Shown: positions 1-5,883 of the stretch, one piece after another
Layout of the letters: each line of letters starts with the position of its first letter
Position numbering within the stretch: position 1 is the stretch's first letter
Assembly (NCBI GenBank): GCA_018899795.1
Contig: JAHIHJ010000393.1
Location: forward strand, 1-11,296
Direction of reading: 5' to 3'
DNA length: 11,296 nucleotides
From: Methanobacteriota archaeon
Lineage (GTDB): Archaea > Halobacteriota > Methanosarcinia > Methanosarcinales > Methanoperedenaceae
Program-made: the position numbers and the translations under genes
Notes under the pieces: model-generated
Seen by the model: the letters and a program-made list of their open reading frames with translations, nothing else
Database searches by the model: none
Told to the model about the DNA's origin: nothing

Positions 1-25
1 GAATTAAGACATGATACGTAAGAAA

Positions 26-37
26 TTTTTATTTTTT
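26..37 (+). terminator. T-rich tract, possible terminator of an upstream gene
   Basis: Runs of five and six T separated by one A lie on the plus strand ahead of the first gene. Archaeal transcription can stop at such U-rich tracts without a hairpin. No gene end is visible to the left, so the assignment is only a possibility; an AT-rich spacer is the alternative. Confidence 0.2.
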
Positions 38-78
38 CTATTGTTAATTGAAAAATATGTTGAACCACTTAATATTGT

Positions 79-112
79 ATCTGCGTTTATCTGCGTTCAT
101 CTGCGGTTAATA
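79..112 (+). repeat. Intergenic 10-bp-periodic repeat, copy A (single arm)
   Basis: Three consecutive 10-base units (ATCTGCGTTT, ATCTGCGTTC, ATCTGCGGTT) followed by AATA. The whole 34-base block is the exact reverse complement of 2521-2554. Unlike the other three copies in the window, it has no partner arm next to it. It ends five bases before the Shine-Dalgarno of the IorA-like gene, so it lies in or just before that gene's leader. Confidence 0.9.
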
Positions 113-116
113 AATC

Positions 117-122
117 AAGGTG
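117..122 (+). promoter_or_regulatory. Ribosome binding site of the IorA-like gene
   Basis: AAGGTG lies seven bases before the ATG at 130. It fixes that ATG as the start and leaves the repeat at 79-112 outside the coding region. Confidence 0.6.
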
Positions 123-129
123 TCGCTTT

Positions 130-1608
130 ATGAAAGGCTTTGATGCTGTAGCTTACGGGCTTATCGACAGCGGGGTTAAAATAGTAACCGGAGTACCCGG
201 TTATCCGATAACCGAGCTCATGGAAGCTCTCAAAGACCCCGGACTTAAGTCCAAGGACTTAATCAGGCACGAGTGGTCTGTGAATGAGAAGGTGGCGCTT
301 GAAATAGCCCTGGGCTCATCTGTAAGCGGTGAGCGCAGCGCAGTTATAACAAAGCATGTCGGGATGAATATCCTTTCAGACCCGCTTGTAAGTTCTACAA
401 CCCATACGATAGGCGCAGGGGTCGTGATATTTGCAGGAGATGACCCCGGGTTACAGAAATCACAGAATGAGCAGGATTCAAGGTTCTACGGGCTTATAGC
501 CGAAGTTCCGGTGTTTGACCCTTCGACCCCGCAGGAGCTTTACCAGAGCATCACTGATGGTTTTTTGCTGTCTGAAAACACAAGAGCCCCTGTAATAATC
601 AGGCTCACGGACAGGCTCCTGAAAAGCTATGGCAATATTGAGAGAATAGGTAGATCCACACCCTCTGCGTCGTTTGATAAGAAAATATGGAATCTTACAA
701 TGCCTGGCAAGCACCAGCGTTTTCACATGGATTCCTACCCGAAAATGTGCAGTTATGCAGAAGGCTCAGCGCTTAACTATTGTAAAAATAGAGGGAACAG
801 CGGGATAATCTCTTCGGGTTTTCCATCATCGCTTGTCGAATCTGTTATCCCGGAAAATGTTTCACATCTTTCTCTTGGTGTGGTCAATCCCCTCCCGGTT
901 ACTCTTATCAACCGTTTCATAAAAGAGCATGATCGCGTACTTGTTATTGAAGAGACTGAAACCTTTATCGAAAGACAACTTCCATATCATGTTCTCGGAA
1001 AACTCACGGGGCACATGCCTTACGGACTTGTCGAAGTGAGTGAAATACAGAAGGCTATTGAGAATTTCGGTGAGGATACAGTTGAACGTACTATTACGCC
1101 GCAAGCGATAGCAGAAAGGGGTACGCACCCGGTATGTGAGGATTGCCCATACCTGCCTCTATACAATGCCGTAAAAGAGCTTGGCGTTCCCGTCGCCGGG
1201 GACCTTGGGTGTTCCATACTCACATCTGCGCCTCCGCTGTCACTGCTTGATGCGGCGTTCTCGCTTGGTTCATCAGTGGGGACAGCATGCGGCTTTAACA
1301 GGAAAGGCATTGCGATAGTGGGAGATTTCGGGTTCGTTCATTCGGGGATCGCGGGACTTATCAATGCAGTCCACAACAAGCATGAACTTGTGGTAATAGT
1401 GCTGCAGAACGAAGTGGCTGCCATGACAGGTGGGCAGATGGTGCCTGACCTTACGGGGCTTGTCAGGTCTTATATCAAGGATACTGAAATATTGAACATG
1501 CAAGAGGATATTGATATTAAAAAGATGCTGCAGGAGAAACTTGGAAAGAAGGGGGTATCGGTTATCCTTGCAAGGGCGAGATGCCCGAAATACGAAACCC
1601 GAAAATAA
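130..1608 (+). CDS. IorA-like thiamine-pyrophosphate enzyme (indolepyruvate oxidoreductase alpha-like, no ferredoxin domain)
   Basis: The 492-residue protein follows the layout of the alpha subunit of indolepyruvate:ferredoxin oxidoreductase. An N-terminal pyrimidine-binding region (GVPGYPITE near 21-29, a WSVNEKVALE block at 49-58 holding the likely cofactor-activating Glu) is followed by NEQDSRFYG at 113-121. The C-terminal thiamine-pyrophosphate domain has CEDCPYLPLYNAVK near 336-349, GDLGCSILTSAPPL at 357-370 and the metal/cofactor motif at 398-427 (GDFGF to Asn427). Family members usually run to about 600 residues and end in a two-cluster ferredoxin domain. This one stops right after the thiamine domain, and no beta subunit lies nearby. 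It may therefore be a non-oxidative 2-oxoacid decarboxylase or carboligase, or use a separate ferredoxin. The motif reads GDF where the family usually has GDG or GDS. The start is supported by AAGGTG seven bases upstream. Family placement is firm; the substrate is unknown. Confidence 0.85.
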   Translation: MKGFDAVAYGLIDSGVKIVTGVPGYPITELMEALKDPGLKSKDLIRHEWSVNEKVALEIALGSSVSGERSAVITKHVGMNILSDPLVSSTTHTIGAGVVIFAGDDPGLQKSQNEQDSRFYGLIAEVPVFDPSTPQELYQSITDGFLLSENTRAPVIIRLTDRLLKSYGNIERIGRSTPSASFDKKIWNLTMPGKHQRFHMDSYPKMCSYAEGSALNYCKNRGNSGIISSGFPSSLVESVIPENVSHLSLGVVNPLPVTLINRFIKEHDRVLVIEETETFIERQLPYHVLGKLTGHMPYGLVEVSEIQKAIENFGEDTVERTITPQAIAERGTHPVCEDCPYLPLYNAVKELGVPVAGDLGCSILTSAPPLSLLDAAFSLGSSVGTACGFNRKGIAIVGDFGFVHSGIAGLINAVHNKHELVVIVLQNEVAAMTGGQMVPDLTGLVRSYIKDTEILNMQEDIDIKKMLQEKLGKKGVSVILARARCPKYETRK

Positions 1609-1614
1609 AAGTAA

Positions 1615-2478
1615 TTAAGCATATTTTGAAAAATGTTCTTCCGGATCATACGAACTCCTGACAAGTGGTCCGCTGACAACATACAGAAATCCCATATCCT
1701 GCGCCTTCTTTTTATAATACTCGAACTTCTCAGGAGGCAAATACTCTTTAACCTCAAGATGATGGCGCGTGGGTCTCAGGTATTGGCCTAAGGTAATGAT
1801 GTCAACACCCGCATTTTTAAGATCGGTCAGGGTTCTCAATATCATAACTTCAGTTTCCCCCAGCCCCAGCATCAGAGAAGATTTGGTGTGGATGATCGGA
1901 GACAATTGTTTTATTTGTTCAAGCACTTCCAGGGATAAACTGTACCCTGCCCTTCTATCCCTTACAAGAGCCTGAAATTCTTCGGTCGTCTCAATATTAT
2001 GCGCAATAATATCAGGACCTGCTTCAATTATCTTTTGCAGGCACAGGGTGTCCCCCTGAAAATCAGGAATAAGCGCCTCTATAGATATATCCCTGTCAAG
2101 ACATTTAAGCGCCCGGATACAATCTGCAAAATGTCCGGCGCCGCCGTCTTTGAGATCATCCCTGTCCACTGATGTAAGTACAACATGCCTCAACTCTGTC
2201 TCATTTACAGCTGCGGCGATCCTTTCAGGCTCTATTGGGTCGAGAGGTTCTCCCTCTCTCCCTTTTTCCACGGCACAGAACCTGCAGTTCCTGGTACATA
2301 TCGAACCCATTATCATGAAGGTGGCGGTGCCTCTTGTCCAGCATTCCCCCACGTTAGGACAATTTGCGCTCTGGCATACAGTGTTCAAATGATTGTCATT
2401 CAGCGCCTTTTGCAGCCTCTGGAACTTTATTCCGGTCGGAGGTCTAACTTTTAGCCATAAGGGTTTTGTCATATGCAT
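1615..2478 (-). CDS. lipA: Lipoyl synthase
   Basis: This radical-SAM enzyme inserts two sulfur atoms into protein-bound octanoyl groups to make lipoyl groups. The 287-residue product carries both cluster-binding signatures: C-x4-C-x5-C at Cys35, Cys40 and Cys46 for the auxiliary sulfur-donating cluster, and C-x3-C-x2-C at Cys61, Cys65 and Cys68 for the radical-SAM cluster. The C-terminal RSSY motif at about 274-277 supplies the conserved serine ligand of the auxiliary cluster. Length is normal. Its stop lies six bases from the stop of the convergent IorA-like gene, leaving no room for a terminator. Two in-frame ATGs open the reading frame (2478 and 2472); an AGGA about ten bases before the first favours it. 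It follows lplA on the same strand across a 143-base gap that holds repeat copy B and a possible own promoter. Confidence 0.95.
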   Translation of the reverse strand: MHMTKPLWLKVRPPTGIKFQRLQKALNDNHLNTVCQSANCPNVGECWTRGTATFMIMGSICTRNCRFCAVEKGREGEPLDPIEPERIAAAVNETELRHVVLTSVDRDDLKDGGAGHFADCIRALKCLDRDISIEALIPDFQGDTLCLQKIIEAGPDIIAHNIETTEEFQALVRDRRAGYSLSLEVLEQIKQLSPIIHTKSSLMLGLGETEVMILRTLTDLKNAGVDIITLGQYLRPTRHHLEVKEYLPPEKFEYYKKKAQDMGFLYVVSGPLVRSSYDPEEHFSKYA

Positions 2479-2497
2479 ATTTTTCTAATCCTATAGC

Positions 2498-2515
2498 ATA
2501 ATTTTTAAATTTCCG
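2498..2515 (-). promoter_or_regulatory. Possible BRE/TATA promoter of lipA
   Basis: On the minus strand CGGAAA runs directly into TTTAAAAAT, which resembles an archaeal BRE followed by a TATA box. Transcription starting about 25 bases downstream would begin almost at the lipA start codon, giving a very short or absent leader. This is pattern matching only. Confidence 0.35.
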
Positions 2516-2520
2516 TAATA

Positions 2521-2591
2521 TATTAACCGCAGATGAACGCAGATAAACGCAGATGGTTGTTATCCGCGTTCATCTGCGTTTATCCGCGGTT
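2521..2591. repeat. Intergenic 10-bp-periodic repeat, copy B (two arms, hairpin)
   Basis: The left arm at 2525-2554 and right arm at 2562-2591 are each three 10-base units and are inverted with respect to each other, matching at 26 of 30 positions around a 7-base loop. With the extra TATT at 2521-2524, the left arm is the exact 34-base reverse complement of copy A at 79-112. It separates lplA from lipA and could fold into a long stem in RNA. Confidence 0.9.
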
Positions 2592-2621
2592 TGTTATCTT
2601 CTAAGAACGTTGCAATTATTA

Positions 2622-3368
2622 TCATCTCAAATAAATCCATTCCTCGCTTTTATATTTCTTCTCAGAAAGCTCCCTGGCTCTTGCAAGCTCATCCCTGCTC
2701 CATGTACCTAATTCATAGTCCTTGCCATCAATAAAAGCTTTGACGAGAGCTTTATAAACATCTATTTTATCTACATTCCTGTGTGCTGAAATGCTTGTGA
2801 CCCTCTCCTGTGCGCTCAAAATCATTTTATCTGTGATCTTCTGCTTGCTGACATTCAATACTCCGAACATTGTGGCAAGATCGAGGTCGTAAAGTATCGT
2901 CCCGTGCTGGAGAAGGACACCACCTCTTCGGGTCTGGGCGCTGCCTGAGATTTTTTTTCCCTTTACGATAATGTCATTCACGGGGCTGAATTCTGCATCG
3001 ATCCCAAGTGTTTTGAGACCATCAACAATCCAACCGCATATCACTTCATACGATTTGATAATATTCTTCGGGAATGAACTGGCGGGCGCTATCAGGCTGT
3101 AGGTTATCTCTCCTTTTGGATCGTGGTATACGGCCCCTCCGCCTGTCCACCGCCTGATGCAGTCCACGCCGAGTTCCCTGCACGTCTGGAGATTTACTTC
3201 ATCTTTCATGCTCTGGAAGCAGCCGATGGAAACTGCGCCAGGCTTCCATGTATAGAACCTTATTGTGGGCGGGGATGACCCGTTCATTATGCCTTCGCTT
3301 ATCGCTTCGTCAAGAGCCATGTTGAGATAAGCGTCATGGGTTTCAAGTTCAACGACCCTCCATTTCAT
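2622..3368 (-). CDS. lplA: Lipoate-protein ligase A, catalytic subunit
   Basis: This enzyme activates lipoate with ATP and transfers it to the lysine of lipoyl domains such as the glycine cleavage H protein. The 248-residue product has the family's RRWTGGGAVYHD motif at 72-83 and KISGSAQ starting at Lys139, the lysine that contacts lipoyl-AMP in characterised ligases. An HGT(I/L) block follows near 155. It lacks the C-terminal accessory domain that bacterial LplA carries; that domain is encoded by the gene just upstream, as in the two-part ligase known from Thermoplasma acidophilum. The ATG overlaps the upstream TGA as ATGA, implying coupled translation. LipA lies downstream on the same strand. 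An octanoyl transferase role is possible for this superfamily, but the separate accessory subunit favours a ligase. Confidence 0.9.
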   Translation of the reverse strand: MKWRVVELETHDAYLNMALDEAISEGIMNGSSPPTIRFYTWKPGAVSIGCFQSMKDEVNLQTCRELGVDCIRRWTGGGAVYHDPKGEITYSLIAPASSFPKNIIKSYEVICGWIVDGLKTLGIDAEFSPVNDIIVKGKKISGSAQTRRGGVLLQHGTILYDLDLATMFGVLNVSKQKITDKMILSAQERVTSISAHRNVDKIDVYKALVKAFIDGKDYELGTWSRDELARARELSEKKYKSEEWIYLR

Positions 3369-3646
3369 CCCAGCGCCTCCTTTATCAATAGGGCAATGGA
3401 GTCCGGGCTTATGCCTATCATCTGGACATCCCTGTCTGCTGTCACCTTCAGAATATTAGAAGTAATTGTTTCTTCATCAGCATTTCTAACAAGACCAACC
3501 ATACTTTTTTCTATTTCTTCCAGGATATCTTCGGGATGAAGGAAAAAATCGCCTGTGATCCTGACCTTCCTGATGAGTTCATCGCAGTCAACTTCCACTT
3601 TTACTACCTTTCCTTCTTTGACCTTTTGTTTTGATTGGAAAATCAT
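3365..3646 (-). CDS. lplB: Lipoate-protein ligase accessory subunit (LplB-like)
   Basis: The 93-residue protein resembles the C-terminal accessory domain of bacterial lipoate ligase, which in two-part archaeal enzymes is a separate polypeptide needed for forming lipoyl-AMP. Visible features are a KVKEGKVVKVEV opening, RITGDFFLHPEDILEEIE at about 29-46, and a C-terminal helix. This FLxPE pattern is typical of the family. It overlaps lplA by four bases, so the two are probably made in equal amounts. The ATG at 3646 keeps the whole family-like N terminus; no strong Shine-Dalgarno precedes it. A possible TATA element lies 25-35 bases upstream. Confidence 0.85.
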   Translation of the reverse strand: MIFQSKQKVKEGKVVKVEVDCDELIRKVRITGDFFLHPEDILEEIEKSMVGLVRNADEETITSNILKVTADRDVQMIGISPDSIALLIKEALG

Positions 3647-3670
3647 GTATTCTTTTCATCTGGTTTCAGG

Positions 3671-3686
3671 GGATAAATAGATTCCG
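3671..3686 (-). promoter_or_regulatory. Possible TATA promoter of lplB-lplA
   Basis: In the 53-base gap between the NAD kinase and lplB, the minus strand reads CGGAAT then CTATTTATCC, like a BRE plus TATA box. A start about 25 bases on would fall just before the lplB ATG. Read-through from the kinase gene is the alternative. Confidence 0.3.
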
Positions 3687-3699
3687 AACCTGCACTATC

Positions 3700-4776
3700 T
3701 TAAACTACTTTCATCATTTTAAAATCATGATACCCGCTCAGGACTTTTACATACCCTCTTAACTTCTTATCAAGTTCAGGGTCTCCTGTATCAACATGCA
3801 GGGCAGGTGTAAATTCAAGTTTGTCCGGTGAAGCTATTACCATGATCTCATCCGCCCTCTTTATAACTTCGGGACTTATCTGCTGGTTCCCTCTTCCGAA
3901 GATGAAACCCTGGCTGCCTATCGGGCTTACTATGATAGCGACTTTTCCATCGAATTTATGAAGCGCATCAAGAAGATGTTTTTCAGATGCATCCTTTTTG
4001 ACAAAATTCCCGTTCCTGACAGCATCCACTCCAAGCAGCGTCCCATCGATACCCATCTTTTTCTTTACTTCCATCGTGGTTGTCCCCGGTCCTATTATGT
4101 ACAGAACATCTTTCCCATGAGCCCTGTGGTCGTCTATTATACGCTCTGCGATCTCTATCTTGGCATCTACAGAACCAGATGTCGCTTTTCCGCTCTGTAC
4201 ACCGGGGCTGACAGGTACAAGGACTTCGCCTTTTATCCTGACATTCAGTTCATTATTCCGGTAAGCTTCTTCGTCTATATCAAGCACATCTCTTACAGAA
4301 GTCTCGGTAAATGTGGAGACTATCCTTCCGCACTCCTCAGGTGTGATGCAAAAAACGGGTGAGAATATTTTCACACCTGCGGGGATACCAAGAACAGGGA
4401 TCTTTTTATCCACTGCAGAAACAATATCGCCTGCTGTCCCGTCACCTCCTGAGAATAGCAAGAGGTCGCAGCCCGATCCGAGCATCTTTAGCGCAGCTTT
4501 CTTTGTGTCTTCTGCGGTCGTTCTTTCAGGAGCATAGTAGATGACTTCGTATGAGAATCGCGTTTTTTCAAGCACGTTTTCGCCCATAATACCTGAGCAT
4601 GTCAGGAAGAACAAATCATCTTCTTCTTCAATGCTGTGAAGCGCCTGCTCTGCCCTTACCAGACTTACAGGTTCCCCTCCAAGGCTTGCAGCAAGCTCTG
4701 CAAGGTTATCAGTGCCTTTGAGCCCGACCCTGCCGCCCATTCCTGATATTGGATTTATTATGAAGCCGATCTTCAT
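3700..4776 (-). CDS. ATP-NAD kinase family protein (COG3199/AcoX-like)
   Basis: The 358-residue protein belongs to the archaeal NAD kinase-like family related to AcoX of acetoin-dehydrogenase loci. The N-terminal MKIGFIINPISGMGGRVGLK is characteristic. The nucleotide-binding SGGDGTAGD is at 109-117 and GIPAGVKIFSP at 130-140. The C-terminal half has GPGTTTMEV near 230 and an IGSQGFIFGRGNQQIS block at 286-301. The frame stays open to a TTG at 4794, but the family start matches the ATG at 4776; no strong Shine-Dalgarno is visible. Fourteen bases separate it from the vapC remnant's stop. It sits upstream of lplB-lplA. AcoX-type proteins are often encoded with lipoate-dependent dehydrogenases, so the neighbourhood fits. 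Whether it truly phosphorylates NAD is not shown by the sequence. Confidence 0.85.
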   Translation of the reverse strand: MKIGFIINPISGMGGRVGLKGTDNLAELAASLGGEPVSLVRAEQALHSIEEEDDLFFLTCSGIMGENVLEKTRFSYEVIYYAPERTTAEDTKKAALKMLGSGCDLLLFSGGDGTAGDIVSAVDKKIPVLGIPAGVKIFSPVFCITPEECGRIVSTFTETSVRDVLDIDEEAYRNNELNVRIKGEVLVPVSPGVQSGKATSGSVDAKIEIAERIIDDHRAHGKDVLYIIGPGTTTMEVKKKMGIDGTLLGVDAVRNGNFVKKDASEKHLLDALHKFDGKVAIIVSPIGSQGFIFGRGNQQISPEVIKRADEIMVIASPDKLEFTPALHVDTGDPELDKKLRGYVKVLSGYHDFKMMKVV

Positions 4777-4790
4777 AGATTGTAACAATC

Positions 4791-4874
4791 TCAAATTGAA
4801 GCTATTTCTGGCTTGTAGATGGTTAAGGACTCTACTCGTTCAAAATCGGAATCGTTAGTTATGATATAATTCAT
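4791..4874 (-). pseudogene. vapC remnant: C-terminal end of a PIN-domain toxin
   Basis: In a frame shifted from the antitoxin gene, 27 codons from an ATG at 4874 to a TGA at 4791 encode a peptide with IITNDSDFERVESLTIYKPE. That matches the usual C-terminal end of VapC PIN-domain toxins: the TNDxDFxRV segment with the last acidic active-site residue, then the closing strand. The first 100 or so residues, with the other catalytic acids, are missing. The remnant overlaps the last codons of the vapB-like gene, as if a deletion joined the end of vapB to the end of vapC. A peptide this short cannot be an active nuclease. The match is by eye. Confidence 0.7.
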
Positions 4875-5067
4875 CCAGTTTTTCGACTGTCAGAGGCGTA
4901 TTTTTAACGATTCCTCGAACCCTGTCAGTCATTGACCTGGATTTTACAATAATTGTATGGTCTTTTGCAAATACGTCTATATCGGATCCCAACCCGGCAC
5001 TTTCTAACAGGCTGCGGTGAATTGTTAAACCCTTTTTGGTCAAATCATAACCCTTAACATCTTCCAT
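4855..5067 (-). CDS. AbrB/SpoVT-type antitoxin (VapB-like)
   Basis: The 70-residue protein has the swapped-hairpin AbrB DNA-binding pattern: a strand-turn segment (YDLTKKGLTIHRSLLESAGL, residues 7-26), then a second half (GSDIDVFAKDHTIIVKSR, 27-44). A C-terminal tail (VRGIVKNTPLTVEKLDELYHN) is the part that normally grips a PIN toxin. The TVEKLDELYH end is typical of archaeal VapB, but the toxin partner is reduced to 27 codons overlapping its 3' end. The gene may now be a solo regulator of its own promoter and of the NAD kinase gene behind it, or simply decaying. A TATA-like element precedes it and the leader would be very short. Confidence 0.8.
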   Translation of the reverse strand: MEDVKGYDLTKKGLTIHRSLLESAGLGSDIDVFAKDHTIIVKSRSMTDRVRGIVKNTPLTVEKLDELYHN

Positions 5068-5080
5068 TTCAAATCACATG

Positions 5081-5092
5081 GATAATATAAGC
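5081..5092 (-). promoter_or_regulatory. Possible TATA box of the vapB-like gene
   Basis: The minus strand reads CTTATATTATCC, centred about 20 bases before the ATG at 5067. A start about 25 bases downstream would give a leaderless message, in keeping with the lack of a clear Shine-Dalgarno. As an autoregulated antitoxin promoter it could also drive the NAD kinase gene. Confidence 0.35.
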
Positions 5093-5330
5093 ATGGGAGG
5101 GTATAATCCTTATGGTAATGGGTATTTTAATACAAGAGTTAAATAATATTACATTAAATACATAAAAATTCCGGCGCCGATATGCTTCCAAGCAACCTTT
5201 TTACATCAAAAACCGAACAACGCAAACAGCGAGCTCAATACATATTCATACAAACTCGCACAGGGAGTATCTTTTCGGCAGGATAACAGGGTTTACGCAA
5301 AATAACAAGGAAGGATTATTAAGCATCAGA
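5093..5330. other. Intergenic region without a recognisable gene
   Basis: This AT-rich spacer lies between the divergent vapB-like gene and the small plus-strand pair. I see no RNA gene, repeat of the window's family or convincing coding frame. A 34-codon frame at 5182-5286 has no ribosome binding site or recognisable similarity. A short GCGAG/CTCGC inverted pair near 5230-5261 is too weak to call. Confidence 0.5.
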
Positions 5331-5340
5331 ACATATAATC
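5331..5340 (+). promoter_or_regulatory. Possible TATA box of the small plus-strand gene pair
   Basis: ACATATAATC lies about 25 bases before the ATG at 5361, the distance expected of a TATA box for a leaderless or short-leader archaeal transcript. Evidence is position and composition only. Confidence 0.35.
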
Positions 5341-5360
5341 AAGTCAAAGAGATGGATTAG

Positions 5361-5606
5361 ATGACAGACGCCAGCATGATTGATGAGAAAGCAAAGCAGA
5401 TATATGAAACCCACAGGGAAGAATGGGAGAACCTGTACAGTGGAAAAATTATTGCCATAGATGTTGAAGAGAATAACCTCGCTTCTGTTGGTGAAAACAT
5501 TGGCAATGTCGATCTCGAAGCCAGGAAAAAGCGACCGGGTCACAGGCTCTTCATGCGCAGGGTAGGTAGAAATCCAGCTACTGTCAGGCTAAGGAAATAT
5601 GCCTGA
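5361..5606 (+). CDS. Small conserved-looking protein, DUF5678-like
   Basis: The 81-residue soluble protein has no signal peptide or membrane segment. Its core reads YSGKIIAIDVEENNLASVGENI (26-47) followed by ARKKRPGHRLFMRRVG (54-69). This 'GK-x-IA-x-D ... VG ... A-x-K-x-x-P ... RRVG' pattern resembles small archaeal proteins of the DUF5678 type, whose genes are often next to a small retropepsin-like protease gene. That arrangement is present here: the next ORF overlaps this one by eight bases and looks like a protease tail. The C-terminal RNPATVRLRKY is basic. A GAG-containing stretch about nine bases upstream could bind the ribosome. Function unknown; family name tentative. Confidence 0.65.
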   Translation: MTDASMIDEKAKQIYETHREEWENLYSGKIIAIDVEENNLASVGENIGNVDLEARKKRPGHRLFMRRVGRNPATVRLRKYA

Positions 5607-5757
5607 AAAAGCATCTTTCGATTATATAGACAATGAACACAGGGAGATCATTGCTTTCTATCAGGATGAGGGAGATGTTCTGATTGGACGGAATGTTATG
5701 GATGAATATTCAATTACCTTTGATGGCAGGAACTCAAATTTAACGATAACAGCATGA
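5599..5757 (+). pseudogene. Truncated retropepsin-like aspartic protease remnant
   Basis: A 52-codon ORF opens at an ATG overlapping the end of the upstream small gene by eight bases and stops at 5755-5757. Its C-terminal half reads DVLIGRNVMDEYSITFDGRN, the usual last conserved block of small retropepsin-like proteases (the IGRD-x-L...DG region). The catalytic Asp-Thr/Ser-Gly motif that should lie some 60-80 residues earlier is absent, as is most of the fold; family members usually have 110-140 residues. It may come from an internal deletion that kept the original start and end, or it may be a short binding protein. Too short to be an active protease by itself. Confidence 0.55.
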
Positions 5758-5809
5758 CCCACTTCAGGGAAATGATGTTGTATTTACAAACGCAGGTTTT
5801 CCACGACGT

Positions 5810-5883
5810 AGAACACGGATGACGCGGATCAAACGGATATACACGAATACGAAATCCGCGCTTATCCGCGCAATCCGCGTTCT
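5810..5883. repeat. Intergenic 10-bp-periodic repeat, copy C (two arms, hairpin)
   Basis: The left arm at 5810-5838 and right arm at 5854-5883 are inverted and near-complementary. Both carry CGGAT/ATCCG cores every ten bases, separated by a 15-base spacer. It lies where the protease remnant (+) and gcvPB (-) converge and could act as a two-way terminator hairpin. Its right arm contains the gcvPB stop codon (TAA, 5864-5862) and the codons of that protein's last residues. Confidence 0.85.

Noticed and set aside
3958..4362. 134-codon plus-strand frame opposite the NAD kinase gene
   Set aside because: Antisense shadow of a well-supported gene; no recognisable domain and no promoter or ribosome binding site.
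4777..4794. TTG at 4794 as the NAD kinase start
   Set aside because: The family N terminus (MKIGFIINP) begins at the ATG at 4776; the extra six residues overlap the vapC remnant's stop region.
5182..5286. 34-codon plus-strand frame in the spacer before 5361
   Set aside because: No ribosome binding site, promoter or recognisable motif; length is within chance.
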